Shown in pieces: positions 9,465 to 16,898 of a stretch of DNA of 64,000 bases. The stretch is from positions 2,279,802-2,343,801 of the forward strand of contig NZ_KI669560.1 in NCBI RefSeq assembly GCF_000508085.1. Reading direction: 5' to 3'. The DNA comes from Sediminibacterium sp. C3. GTDB taxonomy: Bacteria > Bacteroidota > Bacteroidia > Chitinophagales > Chitinophagaceae. The notes below the pieces were generated by a model. It saw only the letters and a list, made by a program, of their open reading frames with translations, did not search any database and was not told the origin of the DNA. Every line of letters starts with the position of its first letter. Positions within the stretch are counted from its first letter, which is position 1. A program made the translations under genes and the position numbers.

Positions 9465-10199
9465 ATGAGATTTCTATTGCTACCGCTGTTCATTTTTTCG
9501 GTGAATATCAGTTTTGCGCAGTGCAAAACCTATCAGTTATCTTCTAAGGGAGATACCCTGAATTGCGTTGATTACAAAGGGATGAAACAGGGCAAATGGA
9601 TTGTTAATACACCCAGATTGAGAGGCGAACCCGGCAGTGAATCTGAAGGCATATTTATCAACGACAAAAAAGAAGGTATCTGGCGGACTTTTAATTTAAT
9701 GGGTGATCTGATTGCTCAGGAAAATTATCGCTGGGGCAATCTCCACGGAAAGCAAAGCTATTTTACTTTAGCCGGACTTGAAAGAGAGGAAAGCTGGAGG
9801 ACGGTTAACCCCAACAAGGCGTTCGACACTTTAGACGTTCCTGATCCCGCCAATCCCCTGCAATTTGAAAGAATTGTGGTTAAAAACGAGGGAGGATCCA
9901 TTAAACATGGGCTCTGGAGATCCTATAATCCAAATACAGGGGCGCTCGTGGAAGTGGAAGAATATATTATGGGGCAATTGAAATCGGAAAGAGAGAATGC
10001 CCTATTACAAAACGGGAACGCTTATAAAGATGCCCAATCCGTTAATGCCTCTGCAGGCAATATCCCCAACAAATCCAAATCTCCCGCAGACAGTTCAGCC
10101 AAAAGCAAAACAAAAGCCCTACCCAAAGAAGTAGCAGACTTCAATAAAAAGCAAGCCAAAAAGAACAAGCCGGTGGTAACCGGAAGAACCGGACAGTAG
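9465..10199 (+). CDS. secreted MORN/YwqK-like repeat protein
   Basis: 244-residue exported protein with a signal peptide (1-19, ending SFAQ) and several short Gly/Trp repeats of the type GxxxGxW (MKQGKWIV, KKEGIWRTF, HGLWRSY). These resemble the MORN-like repeats of the YwqK family found in many Bacteroidota secreted proteins. The C-terminal 70 residues are a low-complexity Lys/Ala/Ser-rich tail. Function unknown; a YwqK antitoxin role is not implied. It ends 7 bases before the convergent glycosyltransferase gene, with no hairpin between. Confidence 0.6.
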   Translation: MRFLLLPLFIFSVNISFAQCKTYQLSSKGDTLNCVDYKGMKQGKWIVNTPRLRGEPGSESEGIFINDKKEGIWRTFNLMGDLIAQENYRWGNLHGKQSYFTLAGLEREESWRTVNPNKAFDTLDVPDPANPLQFERIVVKNEGGSIKHGLWRSYNPNTGALVEVEEYIMGQLKSERENALLQNGNAYKDAQSVNASAGNIPNKSKSPADSSAKSKTKALPKEVADFNKKQAKKNKPVVTGRTGQ

Positions 10200-10206
10200 G
10201 TGTGAA

Positions 10207-11187
10207 TTATTTAATCTTATTGATTTTAATATTCATTGGCGCCAATAACTGATTGATTGTCTTCATAATTCCTCTGCTCTTTATTTTTGGTTTAGCATAA
10301 GCACAGGATAAACCGGAATAGAAATCCCAACCATTGGATCTTACCTTTTCAGTATAGTTATGTAGCAGGGATTGCAATACAGGAATAGAAGAAAGATCAT
10401 GCCGGGTCTGATGCCTCGACAATTGCCAGGGCAAGTTAAAATCATAGCCACTTATATGAAGAAAGAGCAGTGGATATTTCTCATTAACCCAAAACCGACC
10501 TTCTCTTTCAGAAAGCATTCTTTCGTGTAAATTCCAATATGCCACATTCAATCCCGGATCTGAAGCCAGCTGCACCCCTTCAAAAAACAAGGGTACCCAG
10601 TTCAGCCAATTCTGATCTACCCCCATTCCTTCTTCAAAATTATAATGACATTCTGTTTGCATATGTCCTGACCACCAGGCCAGAAAACGATGCGTCTCGT
10701 CACAATTTCTAAATCCAATAAAGCCGGCGTTGTACAAACCGGATCGCAAAATATCCCTCTCCCGGGGCAATAATCCGTCTGGTGGAAGAGGGTTGGTATA
10801 ATGCGGTGTTAATACAATATTACTTTCCATTAAATAAGATTCAACTATTGATAAACTATTGAATACCAATGTATCAGAATCAATATAAAGTAAAATATCA
10901 GGAGAAAACGTTTTGACTAAATACTGCGCAGCAAAGGACTTCACCGCACAGTTCAATTCAATTACCGTATAACGTTGTGTAAATTCAGTAAAATCAGGAA
11001 TGCCTAATTTGCTGATTTCTAATATATTATAAGGCTTAAATGAATTTAAATCAAATCTACCGTCAACACTGTCAACCAATACGATGTACAGGGTATATTC
11101 CGGATGATGGAAAATAAAGGAATCGGCCATTGTTTTTGAATGCGCCAGATGATTGGCAGAACAAACCGTATAAACAATCTTCTTCAT
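10207..11187 (-). CDS. GT8-like glycosyltransferase (GT-A fold)
   Basis: 326-residue cytoplasmic nucleotide-sugar transferase. The N-terminus reads like a GT-A Rossmann start, and a DxD metal/nucleotide-sugar motif is visible in LLYIDSDTLVF (about residue 95-105). A later NAGFIGFRN segment and the acidic EEGMGVDQNW stretch fit the acceptor/catalytic region of GT8-type enzymes. It starts 3 bases after the methyltransferase stop, so the two are translated from one mRNA. Acceptor and sugar unknown; the neighbourhood points to surface glycan assembly. Confidence 0.72.
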   Translation of the reverse strand: MKKIVYTVCSANHLAHSKTMADSFIFHHPEYTLYIVLVDSVDGRFDLNSFKPYNILEISKLGIPDFTEFTQRYTVIELNCAVKSFAAQYLVKTFSPDILLYIDSDTLVFNSLSIVESYLMESNIVLTPHYTNPLPPDGLLPRERDILRSGLYNAGFIGFRNCDETHRFLAWWSGHMQTECHYNFEEGMGVDQNWLNWVPLFFEGVQLASDPGLNVAYWNLHERMLSEREGRFWVNEKYPLLFLHISGYDFNLPWQLSRHQTRHDLSSIPVLQSLLHNYTEKVRSNGWDFYSGLSCAYAKPKIKSRGIMKTINQLLAPMNIKINKIK

Positions 11188-11190
11188 GAC

Positions 11191-11907
11191 TTAGTGGTTG
11201 GGCCTTTTAACAGCCAATACAATGGTATTTAAATAAAACCGTTCCGATTTGGGCCAGAGAGGTTCAAATAAAAGAAACCCACCATTCAGCAGCGGGATAC
11301 CGATTTGGCGAACAAGTTTTTTAAACCAATTGAATTTTCCCAGAAAAGGCACTTTATGCATCCAATGATCGTGTATATACAACACAAACAATTGAAACAA
11401 TGCCTGTACAAAATGACCATTCTTATCCATCACCTGAATTTCATAACCATTTTGCTCCAGCATATCTTTTAAGGCAAACTGGGTATAGCGGGCATAATCC
11501 ACCGGAATTTCATGTTCTTCCCAGGCAAAGGGACAGGTAATCAGCAATTGTCCACCCGGTTTGGTAACCCGGCTTATTTCGGGCAATATCTGCGAAAGAC
11601 CAAAAACATGTTCAAATACTTCACTGGAAAATACGGCATCAAAGCTTTGATCGGAAAAAGGGATGGTCTTACCATCATAAAAAACATCCACATTTTCGTT
11701 CTTATGATCATGCCCCTCCCCTTGGTAATCCAGCCCTGTATAAGAAGACACCTGCGTAAATAGAGATTGATATGGCTTTTCACCACATCCAAAGTCGAGT
11801 AGTTTACCCTTGAGTTGTGGTGCATAAAAACTAATTTTACGAAACAAACCCTTTCTGATAAAATAAAGCGGATGTTTAATGGAGGGATTGAAGTTTTTAG
11901 GCACCAT
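11191..11907 (-). CDS. class I SAM methyltransferase in a glycan cluster
   Basis: 238-residue methyltransferase of the Methyltransf_11 type. Motif I is LLDFGCGEKPY, followed by YTGLDYQG (acidic SAM-ribose contact) and FDAVFSSEVFEHV, with LPEISRVTKPGGQLLITCP as the post-II block. The frame is open to 12024, but those extra codons overlap the divergent GT4 gene and lack conserved sequence; ATG 11907 leaves a 36-base divergent intergenic region and is preferred. Cotranscribed with the GT8-like gene. Probably methylates a sugar or lipid-linked intermediate; this is inferred from context only. Confidence 0.75.
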   Translation of the reverse strand: MVPKNFNPSIKHPLYFIRKGLFRKISFYAPQLKGKLLDFGCGEKPYQSLFTQVSSYTGLDYQGEGHDHKNENVDVFYDGKTIPFSDQSFDAVFSSEVFEHVFGLSQILPEISRVTKPGGQLLITCPFAWEEHEIPVDYARYTQFALKDMLEQNGYEIQVMDKNGHFVQALFQLFVLYIHDHWMHKVPFLGKFNWFKKLVRQIGIPLLNGGFLLFEPLWPKSERFYLNTIVLAVKRPNH

Positions 11908-11943
11908 ATTGTGAACGCAAATATTGCAGGCAAGATACGGAAT

Positions 11944-13044
11944 ATGACAATTAGGTATGATTATCAGATTTTTTGCGAACAACCCTATGGAGGTATCTCC
12001 CGTTATTTTTATGAATTGATTCATCGGCTACAGCAAAAAGCCGGGGTAGATATTCAACTGGATATTTTATCTGCAGACAATATTTTTCTGGAACAGTTAA
12101 AAGGTAAGACAGCCTGGAATGAAGTTCAATTCAAAGGAAAAAAAGACCTGAACCGGTTACTTTCTAACGTTTATGACAGCTTTGCTTCCCGTATGCAGCC
12201 TTTCGACATATTCCATCCAACGTATTACAATAAATCTTCCCTTTCAAGAGCGGCCGGAAGACCCATGGTAATAACCATTCACGATATGATCGATGAACGC
12301 TTTCACAGCAATAAAAAAGAGTTTGAAAATATACTTTCCGTAAGAGCCAAACATATACAACAGGCAACCAGAATTATTGCTGTTTCTCAAAATACGCGCA
12401 AGGATCTGATTGAGTTATGTAATGTACCTGAAGAAAAAATTGAAACCATTTATCATGGCAACAGTTTTGATAAAAATAGAGAAAGGCATAGTCTGCCTCG
12501 TTTAATAGAAAATGATTATATTCTATATACCGGAAAAAGATATGCATATAAAAACTTCATGCGCTTTGCAGAAAGCATAGTGCCCATATTAAAAGACAAT
12601 CCATCGCTGCAACTTATTTGTGCCGGCGGTGGCCCCTTCAAAGCTTCAGAATTAAATCAGTTAAACCAATTGGGCATTCAAAACCAGGTGGAATATCATC
12701 CCATCCCAACGGATGAAACGCTGGCATCACTTTACAACCATGCAATTGCACTGGTATATCCCAGTTTATATGAAGGATTTGGGTTGCCGATTATAGAAGC
12801 TTTTGCCTGTAGCTGTCCGGTAATTACATCGTGGGGCTCCAGTACCGGAGAGATTGCAGGTGATGCAGCTATTTTAATTGACCCTAACAATACATCTGAC
12901 ATCACAGAAAAAATTTGGGAGGTGATGAATAATAGTACCTTGCAGGAAGAATTGATTCAAAGAGGTCATGCAAGAGCAGCTCAGTTTAACTGGGACAAAA
13001 CGGCTCAGCAAACGTTTGAATTATATCAGTCACTCGTAAAATAA
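11944..13044 (+). CDS. GT4 family glycosyltransferase
   Basis: 366-residue retaining GT-B glycosyltransferase. The acceptor-side loop QPYGGISRYFYEL is near the N-terminus, and the nucleotide-sugar site reads YPSLYEGFGLPIIEAFACSCP, with the two glutamates of the EX7E motif. ITSWGSSTGEIAGDAAILI is the usual GT4 C-terminal block. The frame extends 43 codons upstream, but ATG 11944 begins exactly at the conserved start (MTIRYDYQIF) and is chosen. The TylF-like methyltransferase follows after 24 bases, likely in one operon. Confidence 0.85.
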   Translation: MTIRYDYQIFCEQPYGGISRYFYELIHRLQQKAGVDIQLDILSADNIFLEQLKGKTAWNEVQFKGKKDLNRLLSNVYDSFASRMQPFDIFHPTYYNKSSLSRAAGRPMVITIHDMIDERFHSNKKEFENILSVRAKHIQQATRIIAVSQNTRKDLIELCNVPEEKIETIYHGNSFDKNRERHSLPRLIENDYILYTGKRYAYKNFMRFAESIVPILKDNPSLQLICAGGGPFKASELNQLNQLGIQNQVEYHPIPTDETLASLYNHAIALVYPSLYEGFGLPIIEAFACSCPVITSWGSSTGEIAGDAAILIDPNNTSDITEKIWEVMNNSTLQEELIQRGHARAAQFNWDKTAQQTFELYQSLVK

Positions 13045-13068
13045 TAAAACGGTTTTCAAGTAGCATAT

Positions 13069-13815
13069 ATGAAGATTAAACCCATCAAAGCACTAAAAGT
13101 ACTATTTGGTCAGGACGAAAAAAGTCATCAACTACCACCGGATTTTGAAAATATCCATAAATCCATTATTGAAAAAGTAAGACCTTATACCATGACCAGT
13201 CCCGAGCGGCTGTATGGTTTAATTGAAAGTGTTCAATACATTGTCAAAAACAATATTGGCGGCGCTTTGGTAGAATGCGGGGTTTGGAAAGGAGGTTCTA
13301 TGATGGCCATTGCAGAGACTTTACTGGCATTAGGAATAAAAGACCGGGAATTGTATCTCTACGACACTTTTGAAGGCATGACAGCACCAACAGAGGAAGA
13401 TGTGGATCAGCTGAACAGAGACGCAGCAAGTCAGTTAAAACAGGACGCTTCCAAAAAAACAGAAAGTGTGGTCTGGGCTTATTCAGGGTTGGAGGAAGTA
13501 AAGCATAATATTGCACGCACAGGATACCCTTCTGATAAAATTCATTTTATTCAGGGCGATATACTGAAAACGATTCCCGCCCATCTGCCCGGAACAACAG
13601 CCTTGCTAAGATTAGACACCGACTGGTACGAATCTACGAAACATGAAATGGAACATCTTTATCCCTTGTTGGTTTCCAAAGGCATTTTAATCATCGATGA
13701 TTATGGATTCTGGAAGGGTTCTAAAAAAGCGGTAGACGAATACCTGCTGCAACATCAGGTACCGCTGATGCTTCATCGCATGGATGAAACAGGACGTTCA
13801 GCAGTAAAGCCTTAA
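13069..13815 (+). CDS. TylF/MycF-type O-methyltransferase
   Basis: 248-residue SAM-dependent methyltransferase related to macrocin O-methyltransferase TylF and MycF, which methylate sugar hydroxyls with a divalent metal. Visible blocks are GGALVECGVWKGGSM (SAM site), LYDTFEGM, and the metal-binding RLDTDWYEST with ILIIDDYGFW. It lies behind the GT4 gene, so methylation of a transferred sugar or of the glycan end is a reasonable inference. A bidirectional terminator begins 26 bases downstream. Confidence 0.82.
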   Translation: MKIKPIKALKVLFGQDEKSHQLPPDFENIHKSIIEKVRPYTMTSPERLYGLIESVQYIVKNNIGGALVECGVWKGGSMMAIAETLLALGIKDRELYLYDTFEGMTAPTEEDVDQLNRDAASQLKQDASKKTESVVWAYSGLEEVKHNIARTGYPSDKIHFIQGDILKTIPAHLPGTTALLRLDTDWYESTKHEMEHLYPLLVSKGILIIDDYGFWKGSKKAVDEYLLQHQVPLMLHRMDETGRSAVKP

Positions 13816-13838
13816 CAAAAAGAAATAAAAATTTAATT

Positions 13839-14621
13839 TTAAGCATTGGCCAGCCCCAATGCTTTTTTTATTTGGAAGAGCCATTTTCCAAGAGGGGTTT
13901 GTAAGAGCAGGTGCAAAATATATAACCTCAGTTGCCAGATTCGGCATAGCAGTGAATAACCAAAATAAGACTCGTAAATCTGAATATTGTCTTTCAGGGA
14001 TTGCACATAATTTTTAGTACTGATACCCGAATCGTCAAAAACACTGATGGTATGATTAATATATCCGTATGGCTCTGCATGAATCCGGCACATCAGATCA
14101 TAGTCCATGGCAATTTTATGTGCATTATTAAAATAGCCAACCCGGTCATATACTTCTTTTTTCACAAACCAGGTGGGATGTGCCACACTGCGCATACCCC
14201 TGTATAGTTTACTGGCATCAAAGGGTTTGCCTATCACAATCTCTTCCCCTGCTCTGGTAACTTTTATATTCCCGCTGCTCCAGGTAATTTGCGGGTGGGC
14301 CACATAGAATTGTTTAACAACCTCCATTACATCTTTGCTTGCATAACAATCTCCGGCATGTAATAAATGCAGCAAAGAGTAACGAGCATGTTCGATTCCC
14401 TTATTAAAAGCGTCCCCGATTCCCTTGTCCCTTTCATTGATCCAACGTCTGTATGCAGGCTGAGGCGAATCAGCCAACCAGTTGGCAATATCGGGTGAAG
14501 TAGATCCGTTAATAATCAGGTGCTCATCCGGCAAAACCGATTGCTGGTCTACCGATTCACAGGTTCTCTGCAAATCGGCCAGGTTATTGAAGCAAATACT
14601 GATTACCGTTACTTGTATCAT
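13839..14621 (-). CDS. GT2 family glycosyltransferase
   Basis: 260-residue inverting GT-A transferase. The start VTVISICFNNLADLQRTCESV is the canonical GT2 opening; HLIINGSTSPD gives the nucleotide-binding strand and the diacidic region is near LLHLLHAGDCYASKD, where the usual DDD reads HAGD. The segment RSVAHPTWFVKKEVYDRVGYF followed by IAMDYDLMCRI fits the catalytic and acceptor region of colanic-acid WcaE-like enzymes. Its ATG overlaps the mqnA stop by the ATGA arrangement, implying translational coupling. Acceptor unknown. Confidence 0.8.
   Translation of the reverse strand: MIQVTVISICFNNLADLQRTCESVDQQSVLPDEHLIINGSTSPDIANWLADSPQPAYRRWINERDKGIGDAFNKGIEHARYSLLHLLHAGDCYASKDVMEVVKQFYVAHPQITWSSGNIKVTRAGEEIVIGKPFDASKLYRGMRSVAHPTWFVKKEVYDRVGYFNNAHKIAMDYDLMCRIHAEPYGYINHTISVFDDSGISTKNYVQSLKDNIQIYESYFGYSLLCRIWQLRLYILHLLLQTPLGKWLFQIKKALGLANA
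13841..13869. terminator. bidirectional hairpin terminator inside the GT2 3' end
   Basis: Perfect 9-bp stem (13841-13849 with 13856-13864), 6-nt loop and seven T on the plus strand. It separates the convergent TylF-like and GT2 genes. Almost the whole hairpin is coding sequence for the last GT2 residues; the GT2 stop codon (13839-13841) overlaps its first base. Confidence 0.8.
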
Positions 14622-15379
14622 GCCGGATGAATGGGGCTAAGGGTCTTTAATTTTTCGTGAAACAACTGAATCGCTTTTCGCTTATCCTCGTTCAGTTCGT
14701 ATTGAATATTTTCAGTAAAATAGGTTTTCAGGTCGTAGGCTTCAAAAGATAAATCCGCCACCACTTCATCAATATGCTGAAGTCCATACCCCAATGCACG
14801 ATTAAACCCATCTATAAAATCAGGATCAATGGGCTTGTTGGCCACCCAGGCAGCAAACACAAAGGGCAATCCGGTAAAATTGTTCCACGCCGTGGCCAAA
14901 TCATACATATAGGGGGATTGTAACCGCTGCTCCAATGCACGGTCACCAATTACAACCGCAGCTGTTGTTCCCTTAATTTGCTCCCTGAAATCGGGGCCCG
15001 CTGCTTCCATTTGCAGATCTAGTTTCCAGTAATCCCGAACCAGAATCCTGGCAAGGTTCACAGAAGTCCGGCTCTGATAATCGAGCAGCAATGTTTTTAC
15101 TTCTTGTAAGGGTACTTCACTAAAAATGGCCACCGAAGCCACATCTTCTTCCGCAGAAATGCAATAATCAGAAACAATCTGAGCATTGGGTATAGAAGGA
15201 ATAATGGCAACGGGAATCAATCCTATGTCGATAAGGTCATTTTGCAGGTTGGCAGCTACCTTGGCGGGGTAATCTTCGGTTAATTCAATTTTATTGAGGA
15301 GACCCGATCGCTGGATACCCAACATCATGGGCTTGGTATTTAAATAACTTACGGCTCCAATTCTTATCTTCTTGTTCAA
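14618..15379 (-). CDS. mqnA: chorismate dehydratase MqnA (futalosine menaquinone pathway)
   Basis: 253-residue enzyme of the futalosine route that dehydrates chorismate to 3-[(1-carboxyvinyl)oxy]benzoate, the first step toward menaquinone. The fold is like a periplasmic binding protein but cytoplasmic. Characteristic sequence includes IRIGAVSYLNTKPM at the start, the LIDIGLIPVAIIP block and the AAVVIGDRAL segment. The length is normal. No other mqn gene is in the window. It is divergent from purB and overlaps the downstream GT2 start. Confidence 0.88.
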   Translation of the reverse strand: MNKKIRIGAVSYLNTKPMMLGIQRSGLLNKIELTEDYPAKVAANLQNDLIDIGLIPVAIIPSIPNAQIVSDYCISAEEDVASVAIFSEVPLQEVKTLLLDYQSRTSVNLARILVRDYWKLDLQMEAAGPDFREQIKGTTAAVVIGDRALEQRLQSPYMYDLATAWNNFTGLPFVFAAWVANKPIDPDFIDGFNRALGYGLQHIDEVVADLSFEAYDLKTYFTENIQYELNEDKRKAIQLFHEKLKTLSPIHPA

Positions 15380-15385
15380 TTCAGC

Positions 15386-15393
15386 TACTTTTG
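15386..15393 (+). promoter_or_regulatory. -7 promoter box for purB
   Basis: TACTTTTG matches the Bacteroidota -7 consensus TAnnTTTG exactly, about 50 nt before the purB ATG. No convincing -33 TTG was found at 19-21 bases, so support is partial. Confidence 0.35.
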
Positions 15394-15443
15394 TACAAAG
15401 AAAAGATTAAATCTAAATATTTAACGTTTACCCCTTAAAATTC

Positions 15444-16790
15444 ATGGAACTGACTCAATTAACCGCTATTTCACCCGTTGACGGAAGATACAGAAGTAAA
15501 ACCGCCCCTTTAGCAGAATATTTTTCTGAATATGCGCTAATCAAATACCGGGTTTTAGTAGAAGTAGAATATTTTTTCTTTTTGGCCGATCAGAAATTTT
15601 TTAAGCTGGCAGCCAAACCCAGACAGGCACTTAGGACCATGCTCGAAAATTTTAGCCTGGAAGATGCACAATATATCAAGCAGCTTGAAAAGACCACCAA
15701 TCACGATGTAAAAGCGGTAGAATACTTTTTAAAAGAGCAGGTAGACAAAGCGGGTATTGGACAATTAAAAGAATGGATTCACTTTGGACTCACTTCTCAG
15801 GATATAAATAATACTGCCATTCCATTAAGCTGGAAACATGCCATGGAACATGAATACCTACCCGCTTTAATTAATTTACAGAATGGCATTTATAATTTAG
15901 CGAATCAGTGGAAAGCTGTCCCAATGCTGGCCAGAACACATGGTCAGGCTGCTTCTCCAACCCGTCTGGGTAAAGAGCTGATGGTATTTGTAGAACGGTT
16001 ACACAATCAGATAGAATTATTTGCCAGTATCCCTTATGCTGCCAAATTCGGAGGAGCTACAGGCAACTTCAACGCTCACTATATAGCATTTCCTAAAAAA
16101 AACTGGGTTGCCCTGGGAAACAAGTTTGTGGAAGAAACCCTTGGATTACAGCGCATGCAGTTTACCACACAGATTGAACACTATGATGCCATTGCAGCTC
16201 ATTTTGATGCACTGAAGAGAATCAACAATATTCTGATAGACTTGTGCCGTGATATCTGGACTTATATTTCCATGGATTACTTTAAACAGAAAACCAAAAA
16301 AGGAGAAGTAGGTTCCTCTGCCATGCCTCATAAGGTAAACCCAATCGATTTTGAAAATGCAGAAGGAAACCTGGGCATGGCCAATGCCATGTTGGAACAC
16401 CTGAGTGGCAAATTACCCATCAGTCGTTTGCAGAGAGATTTAACCGATTCAACCGTACTAAGAAATATAGGAGTGCCGGTTGCCCATATCCAAATTGCGT
16501 TTCAATCTTTGGAAAAAGGGCTTTCCAAACTCATTTTGAATGAAGCCGCCATACAGGAAGATTTGGAAAACAACTGGGCAGTGGTGGCCGAAGCCATTCA
16601 AACCATCTTAAGAAGAGAAAACTTTCCTAACCCATACGAGGCACTGAAAGACCTAACCAGGGGTAAACAAAAAATGGACAAGAAAACCATTCATCAGTTT
16701 ATTCAATCCCTGAAAATAAGTGCTGCACTCAAAAAAGAATTGAAAGCCATAACGCCTGTTAATTACACGGGAATCAACCCCAATTATTAG
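15444..16790 (+). CDS. purB: adenylosuccinate lyase
   Basis: 448-residue enzyme that cleaves SAICAR to AICAR and adenylosuccinate to AMP in purine synthesis. The N-terminus LTAISPVDGRYRSK is typical of PurB. TSQDINNTA, ARTHGQAASPT and the signature loop GSSAMPHKVNPIDFENAEGN are the three conserved regions of the fumarase/aspartase superfamily; the loop serine is the catalytic base. Cytoplasmic homotetramer in the family. No defects seen. Confidence 0.96.
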   Translation: MELTQLTAISPVDGRYRSKTAPLAEYFSEYALIKYRVLVEVEYFFFLADQKFFKLAAKPRQALRTMLENFSLEDAQYIKQLEKTTNHDVKAVEYFLKEQVDKAGIGQLKEWIHFGLTSQDINNTAIPLSWKHAMEHEYLPALINLQNGIYNLANQWKAVPMLARTHGQAASPTRLGKELMVFVERLHNQIELFASIPYAAKFGGATGNFNAHYIAFPKKNWVALGNKFVEETLGLQRMQFTTQIEHYDAIAAHFDALKRINNILIDLCRDIWTYISMDYFKQKTKKGEVGSSAMPHKVNPIDFENAEGNLGMANAMLEHLSGKLPISRLQRDLTDSTVLRNIGVPVAHIQIAFQSLEKGLSKLILNEAAIQEDLENNWAVVAEAIQTILRRENFPNPYEALKDLTRGKQKMDKKTIHQFIQSLKISAALKKELKAITPVNYTGINPNY

Positions 16791-16898
16791 TATGGCATCA
16801 TGATTGCTTCCTTTTATTCTTTATGATTCGAAAAATATAGTAACCTGCAAAAAGCACTCAACATATTCAGAAAAGTAATACTGATTCTAGTAGCCGTA

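Noticed and set aside
11908-12024. N-terminal extension of the class I methyltransferase
   Set aside because: Overlaps the first codons of the GT4 gene and has no conserved sequence; ATG 11907 is a better start.
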